Assembly (NCBI GenBank): GCA_964006375.1
Contig: OZ023264.1
Coordinates: forward strand, 174,392,295-174,456,294
Direction: 5' to 3'
DNA: 64,000 nt
DNA from: Tillus elongatus
Lineage: Eukaryota; Arthropoda; Insecta; Coleoptera; Cleridae
Shown here piece by piece: positions 35,941-49,989 of this stretch (positions are counted from its first letter, which is position 1; each line of letters opens with the position of its first letter). The position numbers and the translations under genes are program-made. The notes beneath the pieces are model-generated. The model made no database searches. It was given only the letters and a program-made list of their open reading frames with translations, and was not told the origin of the DNA.

Positions 35941-37984
35941 TGACTAACTAACAAACGAACTTATTAGCAAGTGAAGTGATGTAAAAGCTTGTAAAAACAA
36001 GACTCCGTTCTTGGCAAATTGATTTTTTATAGAAAGACAAGCAATCTGCATCTATGTAAGAGCTTTCTATGTGAATCCATTTTGCTTTACGCCAACGTCT
36101 TGCAGACAATTGCTGCAAAGGAGATGCGCCGGTGTGTGTGTGTATGTGTGTGTGTGTTTGAATGAAAGCAGTGTTAGTTAATTTATATAATAAACTCGTC
36201 ATGCACGAAATCGGGACTAAGAGCAACGTAACGTATACCTCCCGTAATCCAGTTAGGTGCGGTTTCCATTCCGGGCTCCGAACTGACCTAACATTTGTCA
36301 CGAGATCCAGATGAAACCGCGACGGCGGAGGACTCATAGCCCAGACCGGGCTTACCTTCTTCCTTATCATCGACTGCGATTTCTGCACGTCATTTCAACG
36401 AACCAGAAATCTTCAGTGACGTAGATTTTGTAACCTTTATAAATTATGTCTGTATAGGTTGTCTGACCTAATTCCTATTAATGAGGATGCTTAGTTTACT
36501 GTACTCTAGCCAACATATGTGTATATGTACGTAAAATTTAAAAAACATTTTAACACAGAGATGTAAATTTTGGTATATAGTTTCATAACGTAAACTTAAA
36601 TGCTAAATTTTGTTGCCATAACTTTGTTATTTTCGGAGGTAAAAATTTTCCGGAAGAAACCCCGAAATTTTGTCGGAAATCGCGGTCTGATTTTCCTGGT
36701 TAACAAAATGGTCCAAGCCACTTACAGAAAGAAATACCTGTCAAATTTCATCAAAATTAGCCTATTAATTTTTAAGTTGTCGGTGTGATACTCCCAAATG
36801 AAAGTCACTTTTGGCTCCATATAAAATTAAAAATTTTGTTGCGATATGGGCTATTTGAGAAGAATGGTAGTTAAGTAAGCATGATATAATGGTTGAGTTT
36901 TATAGTAATTGAAGGTAATGGTTGAATCATTAGAAGATAATTTGTAAAGGAAGGGATCCATGATTTGGTATGTCAAAATTTGCAGTTGAAATTTGATGTA
37001 GGAGTGTAAAACTAATTTGAATGTAACCGTCTTCAGGGTATAGCATACTTTCTGTGACTTCACTGTGAAAATGAGGCGAAGGGTGGTGGCAGTAGTAGTA
37101 GTCAAAACCTAACAAAACAACGACATAAATGTTTGCTACATCGTTATCCTTTATAAAAACAATTATTTACCAGGAAGAATTGTGAAGTAGCTACTGGAAA
37201 AAAAACGCGGAAATAAATGTTACTTGCAAGTTGTGTTATACAATAAGGCAGTGTCATCACATTGTAAGGCACGCGTGTTGTTAATCCATCGAGGTTTTTA
37301 AGAATTTTAAGATAAATTAGCTTGTAGAGGCAATATTCTGCAGTGAAATAATAAGCTGTTAGTTTACTTTTTAGCCAGCTTCTTTTATGTGAACTCCTGC
37401 TTCAGCGAAATAAGTTTTATCAAAATTAATTTCCCGAAGTTATATGTTTGTGGTGGTCATCTTGGGTTCTAGAAACAGACATAGAACAATAATCGTCGCA
37501 GTCTGGTCTTTTTTTAGCGGTTTCTTCAAAGAAAAATATGCTGTGAAAGTTGCGGAAAATTCGCTAAACTATCATCTGAGGCAGCTGCTTAGGAATATAC
37601 ACTAAGATAGCTGGTTTCTTTATTTAAAACATGTTACTCACAAAACCTAGAAGTCCAGACAATCATCTCTGATTCCTTCAGAGTAACGTATAAATAAGAA
37701 ACCTGGGAGCTTAGACAAGCATCACTAGTTTCCTTGCCATAGCTTAGTACTAAAATAGTGGTAAAAATTGTATTAAAACTTCCACATAGCTGTGATAATT
37801 TCCTACTCACCTCAGAAAGACAATCCCATGAAACAACTTTAGGGTTCATGACCTGACCACGAAGAAATTGTTCATGTTCCTGTGTCCATAAGCTTCTGAA
37901 ACGTTATAATACTCGAGATTTAACAAAAAAACGCCAAGCTGCGCCAAATCACCCCTCATCTATCCCCTACTTCTTAAAGCGATC
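35941..37984. other. Intron with small repeats
   Basis: A short (GT)n tract lies at 36132-36160. Sequence at 36600-36790 resembles the body of the Helentron-like family (TTTCGGAGGTAAAAATTTT, then CACTTACAGAAAG). The stretch 37782-37984 matches repeats at 20265-20400 and 21435-21480. No gene is recognised. Confidence 0.4.
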
Positions 37985-38850
<866 letters not shown>

Positions 38851-39999
38851 ACAAAAAGCTCTTAATAAATATTAAAAAATTTGGAAATTATCAGATAATG
38901 TTCCAATGCATTTTTGTAAAGCTAGTTTTAGAACTATTTTAATTGACATTGTTGTTAAATTTGTCACTTGCTTTATTGTTCATAAATTCATTCTTTAAAT
39001 AAATGAAATTGAACTTAAATAATGCGAAAAAGACTAATCAAGACATAATAGTTTAAATCCTATTTTTCCAGACTATTCTTGCATGTTTTGCCTATGGCCG
39101 AATTTGAAAAGGGACAAGTTATATTATATTATAACGCAGTGTCATCACATTGTAAGGCACACGTGTCATATACCTATTTTATCGAGCTTTCGGAAAATGT
39201 TAAGCTAAATTATATGTAATGTAGAAGAAATTATTGTGCAAAAAAATAATTAGATGTTAGTTAAGTTTAGAGCCAACCCTTATTGTGTAAACCAGGGGCG
39301 GCTCCGCAATAAGTGCGCCGGTGCGCGCGCACTGCCGCCTGCCGTGGAAAAAAAATATATTTTTGCTATGCTATATTTTAATAAATTCTTATTTACTTCT
39401 TTACCTCCTGCATTCAACAAACAAAATTAGTATATCGAGGATCGCAGAAAGTCAGCAGCCATTAATACAGAATACAGAATCAGAATAAGTTTCAATAAGT
39501 ATAGTGTTAATCGTTGCAGACGTTATATACATCCATATCCCTATAGATCTGTCGGGCCGAGGTGTGTATTTTTCGGCGCTCTCAGGAAATACGATACTTC
39601 AGTGCAATCTGTTGTGCGCTATAAAATTACACACTTCCAGTTTGTAGTGGACTTTTGGCAGAGTGTGTGTACCTACTACCTAGTAATTTTCGTCATCGCG
39701 TCTGATTGCTTTTAATTAGATAATTTCGTTGTTGTTTACATGTTCTAACAGGACAATTATTATTATTATGATGGGTACTACTTCGGGTTGCTTAATAAGT
39801 GGACAAAATAATTGTGATACTGTGATTAATTCAGTGGATATTTTAAATTTAAAAGTTTACTTTTTAAGGGACTTCTTAACTACTATAACGTAAAACTAAC
39901 TAGAGGAAAACTTGGTAAGTAATCAATAATTATTAAGTTTAGTAAGTAGGTTTCTTTATAATACATGTTCGGGGAACAAATAGGCGAACCTTTCATTTT
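38851..39999. other. Intron with a possible hAT end
   Basis: CAGGGGCGGCTCCGC at 39294-39308 followed by a GC-rich CGGTGCGCGCGCACTGCCG hairpin region is typical of hAT-superfamily termini and stands out in this AT-rich context. I find no matching right end, so the element's extent is unknown. The rest is unrecognised. Confidence 0.4.
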
Positions 40000-40139
40000 T
40001 AGTGAATTTTTATTTAAAAATTCACTAATAAAGAGGTATTGATGGAGAGATTTTGCAAAAAATTTTTCGAATGAGCGCTAACTAGGACCCCTAGAACCCA
40101 TATCCGGGGTCAGTTTCAATTTTTATATGCTTATATCTA

Positions 40140-40228
<89 letters not shown>
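40000..40228 (+). repeat. Helentron-like copy, 5' part, split by a LINE
   Basis: TAGTGAATTTTTATTTAAAA with its inverted partner, GAGCGCTAACTAGG, ACCCATATCCGGGGTCAG and (AT)n from 40139. The LINE tail begins at 40229. The 3' part of the same copy resumes at 42549. Confidence 0.75.
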
Positions 40229-40231
<3 letters not shown>

Positions 40232-42548
40232 CTTATTTATTTATTTATCAACGGGAATTATCCCAAATTAAGAGTATGAATACAATACATATCATACACT
40301 ATAAAAATTAACATAGTAAAGTTCTACTAATTACCAAGCAGCGATGCAACGTGTCTCATCTCAGACTCACCACAACACAATATGTCTATTGACTGATGCA
40401 CGCTGTTATAAATGGAGCACGATCTGTAAATCGGTGAGTTAAGCCTAACATTGGTCCTAGGTGGCGGTAGATAAAAGAAGTCGTGACTTCTAGAGTTGAC
40501 TCTAGGGGTGTGAAAAAGTAGAGTGCGCAACAGTTCAGGACAGACGATCCTACTGTGCAGTAAATTATGTATCAGGGAGAGAGCAGAGTAAACACGCCTA
40601 GCCTGCAGAGACTCCAATGAGAACCTTGACAGTAAATCGGCCTGTGGTGTACCGGTAGCGGGATACACCCGATCCGCTCTGTATGCAAGGAACTTTACAA
40701 ATCTCCGTTGGACACCCTTAAGAGCCGCTATATGGACGTCATACAGAGGAGACCAGACCACACAGGCATATTCCAGATGCGGCCGCACATAGGCACAGAA
40801 CAGGAGCCTCAAGGTGTCTGCATTATGAAACGAACCGGAATTGCGAATAAGAAATCCGAATGTCTTTAAAGCCCTAGCACTAGCATGTTCACAGTTCTCC
40901 ACGAATGAGAGTTTCGAGTCAAAGACGACACCCAAGTCTTTAAAGGTTGCAGGTCTTAGAAGAGGCTGTCCATCCATGGAGTATGGGAACTCGATTACAC
41001 GGCGGTTGAGCGTATAAGATTTTACAACACATTTTTTAATATTCAGTGGGAGGTTGTTAATGGAGCACCAGTGTTGAACTCTACGCAAACATCTCTCAAG
41101 CACTGAACAATCGCAGAGACCAGCAACGGATGAGAAGATTTTTACATCATCCGCATACAGAAGATGGGGTAATTCGATAACATCCGAAATATCGTTGATA
41201 AACAGATTGAACAGCAAGGGTCCCAGAACAGATCCCTGAGGAACACCTGATTCAGCCAAGACCTCCACGAACTGACACCCATGATAGTGGACAACACTAA
41301 CTCGATCACGAAGATATGATTCCATAAACTTCAGCAAGTTCGGTGAGAAATCCATGTTATCCAGTTTCCTCTAAAGAATATCGTGATTTAATCTATCAAA
41401 GGCCCTGGAGAGGTCCAGGTAGATAACATCCGTCTGCGACCCCTTGTCCATGGCAGCAGATATATATTCAGTTATGCTGATTAAGTTAGTGGTCGCGGAG
41501 CGGCCTCTCACGAAGCCAAACGAAATTATCTCATGCAGGACAATCTCGAACACTTTCGCAAAGTTGTCCATTATAGCAATTTGTCTATGGTTCTCAATCA
41601 ACGTAGAATCACCTCCCTTTGGAACAGGTATCGACTTCGCCTTCTTCCAGGTGCTAGGAAATACAGAAGACCCCAGCGATATATTGAACAGTATAGTCAA
41701 GGGCTGAACAAGTATGTGAGCACAATCCTTGACCAGAACAGCTGGAATTTGGTGAGGACGATGTGTGCTTCGGTTTGATCTTAAGCAACGCGCTTAAGAC
41801 CTGTTCTTCCGAAACCCGTTTGATATCCAAGGCAGTCCTACCACTGTAACAAAGAGCACAGCCCACTAAAACGCCGCCAGACGGATCCGAGCATGAGCCC
41901 TGAAAAAGCTCAGCAAAGGCATTCACTGCATCTGCGTCGCTCGCAACAACCTCCCCCCTATATGAGAGTGTAGATTGACCAGATTGACCTTTTTTGAGGT
42001 TGGCATACCTCCAGAAGCTAGCCGGATCAACGCGGATATTTCTCTCCACCATCTCCTCATAAAGCGACTGTTTGGTTGCAGACAAGACCCTGACACGCCT
42101 TCTAAGTCCCCTGAATATCTCATAGTCCTCAGGATGATTTGAACGCTTAAAGCATTTCCAGGCCTGAAATTTTCTTCTTGTATAACTGATGAGTTCAGAG
42201 TCAAACCAGGGTGGGCAAGTGAAGTCCAGTCAACTGAAGAGAGATGGTTATATAAACCAGGAAAGTTGGCTTTGCGAAAGGAGTATCGGGAGGATGTAGG
42301 TATGTTCACAGCGTGTTTGTTCACCGGACGTTCAATTGTGAGTGTTATCTCAAGCGCGGGATGATGACCATCCTCGACCACCAATATGTCAGAAGCACCA
42401 TGCACACAACCTCTCGCATTAGTGAAAACAAGGTCAAGAAGTCTGCCGTTGGTATTTCTGATTGCATTCAGTTGTTGCAATCGAAAAATGTCTTGCAATG
42501 AAAGAATGGTGCGCAATTTATTAGTAACTGGAGCTCCATCTATATAGG
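40229..42548 (-). mobile_element. 5'-truncated Jockey/CR1-group LINE in an AT tract
   Basis: A minus-strand LINE with a (TAAA)n-type tail (plus-strand TTTATTTATTTATCAACG at about 40234-40251). It begins in the last part of the endonuclease domain next to AT repeat at 42549. AT repeat and the two halves of one Helentron-like copy flank it, so it inserted in the microsatellite. It lies antisense to the host gene. Confidence 0.82.
40327..42545 (-). pseudogene. LINE endonuclease end and reverse transcriptase, broken
   Basis: In reading order: GRLLDLVFTNARGCVHGA and VVEDGHHPALEITLTI (end of an APE-type endonuclease, about 42340-42450); a linker across frameshifts at about 42085 and 41700; then VFPSTWKKAKSIPVPKGG, GFVRGRSATTNLI and motif A YLDLSRAFDRLNHDIL (about 41375-41420). 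A TAG follows directly in the same frame, then motif B GVPQGSVLGPLLFNLFI, motif C LLYADDVKIF with both aspartates, FKDLGVVFDSKLSF and the thumb to 40327. The RT active site is intact, but the stop and two frameshifts break the protein. Confidence 0.82.
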
Positions 42549-43165
<617 letters not shown>

Positions 43166-44205
43166 TTCATTGCGCTCCATCAATGCATTAAGTCACACTA
43201 CTGGTGTAAACTCCTGTTTCAGAGAGATGCAGTTTTAGTTTTAAATAATTTTTCCGAAGCTAAATATGTTCGTTGCACGTCAAAGCCTTGTATAACAACA
43301 GGACGCCACTGCTTTGGTAAGGATGGTCTGTGGAGATCTCCTAGAATAGGATACGGTTGGCTTTACAATTTGAATTCCGCAGGACAAACTTAGATAGGTA
43401 GTGGAAAGTGTAATGATATTATTCCTGGGTAATCTATAGATTTTAACATTCGCTACTTCCAACCAGCCATTGAACCGGAAGCAGCTTTACAATCGTCCCA
43501 GTCGCCGTCCCATTAATTCAGTCAAATTTGTGCAGAATGATTTGTTGGAACTTATTACCAATTGAAATTTTGTTGCTATAGTAAATTTGCCCAGGGTTTA
43601 CAATGCCGGGTGGAAGTCATTCGTATTCAGAGGTCTACTTTTATTTATATGTTCTTCTTTCTCTTTCTTTTGCACGACGAACATAAAACAAGTGGATATT
43701 GGAAAGCCGGAGTTGTTCAAAGCATTGGATAAATAGCTAATAAAATGTATACGGAAACAGTCGGATACTAAATACCTACTTATTCAGTAGTTTCATGCGG
43801 TCGTGGTCTGGAGACATATTACGAATTCTACACCAAAGGGAGCATTTATATAAGAATCATTCGAGTGGTTAATTCTAACAAATTGTTAGACGCTCTTTGT
43901 TTTCCATGTTGATTTTGCCTAAATGAATGTAAACCAAGCGCTGGTTATATTTCTTTGTCATTTAGTCTGACTTATGAGGTTTTCAGTAATCACTGTAAAG
44001 TTTGTGTTTCTAGCAAATTTTCCTAGAAAAAAATCACTCTTCAGAAGATTGCGACTTCAGAATTTTGAAACTAGTTTTTCAAATGAACTCAGCTCCCTGC
44101 AGCCCATATCCAAAGTCAGTCTCAGAGTTTATGAGTCAGAAACTTAGCTAGTTAAATATGAGGATCTATTCAAACTAGTAATAATATACCTTTGAAAATA
44201 CTCGT
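43166..44205. other. Intron, nothing recognised
   Basis: About 1 kb without a recognisable gene. 44015-44110 carries a weak 5'-type Helentron-like block (TTTCAAATGAACTCAGCTCC, then CATATCCAAAGTCAG), probably a very old copy. Confidence 0.4.
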
Positions 44206-44302
44206 TTTAGTGAATTTTTATTAAGAACATGCACTAATAGAGAGGTATTGATGGCAAAACTTTTGGAAAATTTCTTCAAACGAGCGCGAATCAGCCCCTA
44301 AT
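44206..44302 (+). repeat. Helentron-like 5' fragment
   Basis: TAGTGAATTTTTATTAAGAA with a partner CACTAATAG, then CAAACGAGCGCGAATCAG. It is cut off where mariner-type element 2 begins, and no continuation is found on the other side of that element. Confidence 0.6.
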
Positions 44303-46166
44303 GTCATTTGAAACATTGAAAACGAAACAAAACGATTTGCGTCCAGATAATTTTTTTTAAGAAACGCTGAAATACGTCAATTTTAATATTGAGGCGGACA
44401 TGTTTTGACATAAATCTCAACTTTGTCACATCAACGCCTTAAGGGTAGTTATAACAACCCTTATATTTTAAATAGGGAACATGGGTCGAGTGTTACATCA
44501 TTTGAAAGCTCTTTCTTTTCTGAGTTCAGCGGACGATTATTTTGGAAGTTTTATCAACTGGTTTAAAAATTGTTCACCGTTAAAGATGCAAAAACGCATT
44601 TCACTCATTCCGATAAAAAATGTGCCGATAGTCAATGTTTTCCTGGTTTGTAAACAAAAAATTGACCATCAAAACATTTATTATCGGAATGAGAGAAATG
44701 CGGTTTATTATTTCACTTTATCGGTCGATTTGATACTACCGAAAATTAATTTCACAATGGTTTATTCTGTAGAATAAACAGTTGAAATAATTACTCTTTT
44801 TGTCAAAATGATGACTGTGCCAACCGTATCGTAAATTTGTTTAATGAACGATATCCGAACAGACATGTTAACAGAAAATACATTTTGGAGTTAGTTGCAA
44901 AGTTTAGACAAAGTGGTTCAGTAGCCAACAAAAAACGGGATCCTGAACGTGAATTTCCGGTTAGAAATGAGACTACTGAGATTGAAGTTTTAAGACAAAT
45001 TGCTGCAGACGCAACTTTGAGCACGAGAAAATTGGCCACTGTTTCAAACATCAAAAGAAGAACTATTCAGCGAATATTGAAGCATCATAAATTTTACCCG
45101 TATAAAATTCATCTTGTACAACAACAGAATGAAGATGATTTTGATCGGCGGCTGGAGTTTTGTGAAGTTATGACTGCACGAATAGCTGATAACGGGAACT
45201 TTCTGTTCAACATCTCCAGTCAATAGTCATAATTGTCGTTATTGGGCAGATAATAATCCAAGAAATTTTCACGAAGTCCACACTCAAACTCCACAGAAAT
45301 TGAATGCCTGGACTGGCATTTTTGGAGACCGTTTAATCGGACGAATTTATCTTGATGGCAATTTGAGTGGCTAAACGTATTTCGAGTTACTAGAAGATAT
45401 TGTTTACCCTCTACTAATTGACATTGTTGAAAATGATGATCGCTATCAAGAAAACCAATTGGAGCTCTTCCGCATTTTTCACAAAGTGTTAGGGAGTTTT
45501 TGAACAGAGAATTTCCAGAGAAATACATTGGGCGTTGAGGTGCTATTGAGTGGCCCCCTAGATCACCGGATTTAACTCATTTAGACTTCTTTCTATGGGG
45601 CCATTTAAAGAGTAGATTTGCGCAACAGAACCGGAGTCTCTGGAAGAATTACGACGACGCATTGTTAAAGAATGCCGTCTGATAACTCCACAAATGCTCC
45701 AGAATGTCAGAGGTCGTTTTGAACAAAATTTGTGCTTTTGTATGGAAGCTGGTGGTCAACAACACTTACTTAACTGAATAAACATTCTTGAACGTTTGGT
45801 TTTGTTTTTTAGTTTTTTTTTAACGAAAAATTGCCTAATTAGTGCATTTCTTATAAAAATGAATGAAATGCGTTCTTGCAACTCCAACTGTGAATAATTT
45901 TTAAACGAGTTAATAAAACTCCAAAAAAAATTAGTATGCTGAATTCAGAAAAGAAAGAGTTTTCAAGTGATGTAACACTCGACCCATGTTCCCTATTTAA
46001 AATATAAGGGTTGTTATCACCACCATTAAGGGGTTGATGTGACAAAGTTGAGTTTTATGTCGGAACATGTCCCCCTCAATATTAAAATTGACGTGGTTCC
46101 GCGTTTCTTAACAAAAAATTTCTCTGGGCGCAAATAGGTCTGTTTCGTTTTCAATGCCCCATCCTG
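44303..46166 (+). mobile_element. Mariner-type element 2 with about 310-bp TIRs
   Basis: Left arm about 44312-44625 and right arm about 45850-46166 are inverse complements, for example GAACATGGGTCGAGTGTTAC at 44476-44495 and GTAACACTCGACCCATGTTC at 45972-45991. The right terminus ends CATCCTG followed by TA; the left terminus is decayed. The transposase relic lies between the arms on the plus strand. Confidence 0.8.
44781..45777 (+). pseudogene. Mariner-type transposase 2, active site destroyed
   Basis: The N-terminal helix-turn-helix region includes NERYPNRHVNRKYILELV and FRQSGSVANKK. Then come RKLATVSNIKRRTIQRILKH and FYPYKIHLVQQQNEDDFDRR. After DNGNFLFNI the sequence jumps to NSHNCRYWADNNP, so the segment with the first catalytic Asp has been deleted. 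The second block has lost its Asp (ATTGGAGCT where GAT is expected, about 45452). The third, SPDLTHLDFFLWG at about 45560-45600, is kept. Several stops follow. It is a dead copy of the same broad group as the other two mariner-type elements. Confidence 0.78.
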
Positions 46167-46778
46167 TATTCTTCCGGTAAATTATATTACAAATCTAATT
46201 GTCTCCTCGATGTTCTGCTTTAAATTTAAAGAATTGAATTTAAAGCAAAAGTACCTTTATAAGCTTAGATTTAATCACCATCGAGTTGCTGTTGTTAAGA
46301 ATGGTAAATTTTGAAGTTCCAGCCTACCAATAGTTTCTCAAGGAAGAGAAACTACATAATACCCTGCTATCGAAGTAACTTGATCAGTGAGAAGTGCTGG
46401 ATTTTGTCGCTACAGTACAAGTTCTGCTTCACGTCCTTGAGTAACACACATGCTTGTAGGTAAGATTATACATGGATTCTATTCCGGATGAAATTTCGCG
46501 ACATGCGGTGTTGCATAATTCATCACGCTGCAGCAAATTGCAACAAGCTCAAAGCTGTGGTTATAAAATTAAGCATGTTGTTACTTGAAATGAGTGTCTG
46601 TTGTACTGAGTTACCTGATCATTTAAATGTGGAAAACCAGTGTGTATAAGGTAGGAAAAGGAAAATTCTGTAGAAACCCTATGCCAGTTGATGAGGTGCG
46701 GTAACTACGATGGGTTGAAACGAGCTGTTGGAAACAGAGAGTCCTAAATGGGACGACAAGGCAATAGCAGCCTTAGAA
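46167..46778. other. Intron, nothing recognised
   Basis: About 600 bases between two mariner-type elements with no recognisable feature. Confidence 0.4.
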
Positions 46779-46780
46779 TA

Positions 46781-49504
46781 CAGGGTGTGCAGCTAAGACC
46801 ATTAGTTAGCCGTTTCTCAATTACCACTCCGATTTTAAATTTGAAAATTTACACACATACGACCGAGACAAAATTCCAGTTCAGTGAAAATAGTTTACTT
46901 TATGTAAAACTTCCGGTTTAACCGGAAGTGACCATCAACTTGCTTATTTTAAATACAACATGGTAATTTTCATTACATTTTAGAATTCTACATTGAATTT
47001 TAGATAAATTATTACTAATACACCATATGTCAAAAATCAACCGTTTTCGAAATTTTTCGATTTTTTTGAAAATTCTTGCGAAAACCAAGGTGAACGTTGC
47101 ACGCTCTCTCTCTCTCTGTGAAAATACAACTGAGAAGACTCAGTTTTTGTACAGATTACCTTCAGATCAGCACCTAAGCGACACGTTTGATAGCGTTTCT
47201 TTTAAGTATACAGGGTGATCAGAATTAGCCGCGCCATTTGGTAAAATTGAAATCACAATTACTCGCTCATTTCAAATGGAACACCCTATATTTTATGAGC
47301 TATTTCGGTTCACATCCGGTTTCCCTTTCACAGTGTATTAGCATTCGCTATACCTAAATTCCACCGTTTCCAGAATATTTAAATTTTATTGGATTCACTT
47401 GATTCAAATTGTCACAATAGATTTAAAGCAGGCTTTGGAACGTCTACATGTCAAGTCCCACCCCTTACAAATGAGAACATGACATTTGTTGGGCCTTCTC
47501 GCGCAAAAAAAGAGAACACTTTGTATTTGCATCCAAATCGCTGCATTTCCCTTGTTTTAGTTCTGTAAAATCAATGTGTTGTTAACTAACTTGGAAAACC
47601 AAAATACAACTCAACAATATACGTAGTTATTTATTATAAATAAGTACAGAACTTAACTAATAGCTAGTGAAAAACTAAAACACAAAAACAAATAAAAAAA
47701 TTGTGGAACCAAATGCTCAAAATTACTCCCACTGACATGGAGGCATTTTGTTATTCGTCTTATAATGTTTTGGTTCGTAGCCTTTCTGATTTGTCTTGAA
47801 TTCAGTGAATTGAACGCACGTAAAACTCTACCTACCATGTCTCCTTTTGTGGTGGCAGGTTCGTGGTAAACTTTATTTTTGATGTAGCTTCAGATGCTTG
47901 CATCCAGAGGTGTTAAGTCAGGGACCGTGGTGGCCATCTATGTGGGTCGTTATTGGCAATCCAGCTGTCTTCAAAATGTTGGTGCAAAAAATCATGAGCT
48001 AAATGTAAACTGTGGGGCGGTGCTCCATCTTGCTGATACCAGCTTGTTATAGCTTCTTCTATAGTTAATTTGTTGAGAGAAACTAGAATCACTTCGTGCA
48101 AAATATCATTATAACTCATACCAGTGAGATTTTTATCGTATATTTTAATCCCAAAAATCTTATCGTTCTTAATTGCACAAAACACATTGAATGACCACCT
48201 GTCTTGGAAATAGCTGATCCTGGTAAGATGGGGATTCTCATCTGACCAGAAGTGACTATTTTGGCGATTGTGCATGCCTTTTTTGGAGAACTTCGCCTCA
48301 TCGCACCAAATAATTCTCTTGCAGAAATTCTCATCTTCTTGTGTTTTCAATAAGAACCATTCACAGAACTCAACACGTATAGGGTGGTAAGGGAAGGGTC
48401 TCCAATGATTTTCAAAATTTTGTGAATCGTTCTCGCTGGAAAGCTTAATTCTTTTTCGCAATCCCTGTTAGATACCTTGGGATCAGCAACAAAAAATGCC
48501 AATACGTTCACTTCGTTTACCTCGTTATCGACGAGTGGCTTACGCTTCTGGACTTTTGGGCGAAACTTCCATGCTGTGAACAATTTTGCAGCAACCTCTT
48601 TATCATGTCGTGACTAGGTTTCGGTTTATTCGGGTACTTTTCTGCAAATGCACGACATGTTCGACCCACAATTCGTTGACACTCACCATAAATAATTAGA
48701 AGCTCCAAAAAATCGTCGTTTGTGTACTGCAAATTTGCCATTTTTGCACCGCGTTGACTGATAGTATCTCGATTTTTATAACAATAAGCTTCGCTTGACG
48801 CTCTTTTGACATGTAGACGTCAGCAAGCATATTATCAAGTTCCAGAGCCTGCCTTAAATCTATTGTGGCAATTTGAATTAAGTGAATCCAATGAAATTGA
48901 AATATTCGGGAAACGGTGAAATTTAGGTAAAGGGAATGCTAATACACGTTAAAAAGGAAACCGGATGCGAACCGAAATTGCTCATAAAATATAGGGTGTT
49001 CCATTTGAAATAAGCGAGTAATTGTGATTTCAATGTTACCAAATGGCACGGCTAATTCTCATCACCCTGTATCCTTAAAATAAACGCTATCAAACGTGTC
49101 GTTTAGGTGCCAATCTGAGGGTAATCTGTACAAAAACTAAGTCTTCTCAGTTGTATTTTCACATAGAGAGAGAGAGAGAGAGCGTGCAACGTTCACCTTG
49201 GTTTTCGCGAGAATTTTCAAAAAAATCGAAAAATTTCGAAAACGGTTGATTTTTGACATATGGTGTATTAGTAATAATTTAACTCAAATTCAATGTAGAT
49301 TTCTAAAATATAAAGAATATTACCATGCTGTATTTAAAATAAGCAAGTTGATGGTCACTTCCGGTTTAACCGGAAATTTGACATAAAGTAAACTATTTTC
49401 ACTGAACTGGAATTTGTCTTGATCGTATGTGTGTAAATTTTCAAATTTCAAATCAGAGTAGTTATTGGTAAACGGCTAACTAAAAGTCTTGGCGCCACAC
49501 CCTG
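46781..49504 (-). mobile_element. Mariner-type element 3 nested on a palindrome axis
   Basis: Outer arms 46781-47210 (begin CAGGGTGTGCAGC) and 49070-49504 (end GCGCCACACCCTG) are inverse complements over about 430 bp. They meet, with TA, at both edges of a core that runs from CAGGGTGATCAG (47211) to the matching CACCCTG (49069). The core has its own TIR arms of about 270 bp continuing inwards. The core contains a transposase on the minus strand. Either one element has arms of about 700 bp, or a mariner-type element landed at the TA in the exact middle of a palindrome. The 8.5-11.4 kb element has the same layout. Confidence 0.82.
47860..48741 (-). pseudogene. Mariner-type transposase 3, DDD residues kept, frameshifted
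   Basis: Read from 48741: MANLQYTNDDFLELLIIYGE, AEKYPNKPKPSHDMIKRLLQ and a frameshift near 48545. Then comes a second helix-turn-helix (DCEKELSFPARTIHKILKII) and a frameshift near 48410. After that follow YHPIRVEFCEWFL, the first catalytic block RIIWCDEAKFSKKG, NSHFWSDENPHL, FNVFCAIKNDKIFGIKIYD, the second block SWYQQDGAPPHS, and RWPPRS. A one-base shift there separates the third block (reading PDLTPLDA in the next frame, about 47895-47920). All three acidic positions can still be seen. The C-terminus is missing or unrecognisable after about 47860. Confidence 0.82.
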
Positions 49505-49789
49505 TTTAGTACTGATTACAATGTGGTAATCTCCGACGATTAGCTAATATACCAGGGTATGCAATTTATGCGACACATGTCAAATATATAATGACTTACT
49601 AAAGTCTGTCCGATATATACGACTGAAATAGCCGCCGTAAGGTGCATTATTGTGGTTTCACGACACAAATATTAGAGCAGGTATTATTATTAGCGACTCA
49701 TTATCTGCACTTAAAGTGATTTATAGCATTCAACTTGGGGAACTCAGTTGTCCAATTCTATGTAATATAAAAATATGATTTGGAATCTC
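49505..49789. other. Intron, nothing recognised
   Basis: A short AT-rich spacer between the palindromic element and an RNase H fragment. Confidence 0.4.
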
Positions 49790-49985
49790 AATATAACATT
49801 TATTTGGATCAAAAGCGATTGTGGGGTACAAAGAAATAAAGTGACCGATAATCTAGCGAAAGAAGCTTTCCAAGAAAACCTTATTATGCCAGACAATTTA
49901 CGTACCATGGTTAAAAATGTTGTGTGGGGATAAATGAAAAATAGAGCAGAAAGATATATCAAAAACTTAAAAGAACACATTTTTT
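49790..49985 (+). pseudogene. LINE RNase H fragment
   Basis: One frame reads ITFIWIKSDCGVQRNKVTDN then LAKEAFQENLIMPDN, matching the last RNase H motif (W-I-x-x-H-x-G-x-x-x-N-E-x-x-D-x-L-A-K-x-A) of LINE or LTR elements, with a stop at about 49930. The conserved His and Glu are replaced (Asp-Cys and Lys). It is a relic of about 60 residues with no other domain near it. Confidence 0.5.
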
Positions 49986-49989
49986 TTAT

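Noticed and set aside
44481..44777. 98-residue frame as a gene
   Set aside because: It lies in the inverted arm of mariner-type element 2 and its sequence is shared, inverted, with 45850-46080.
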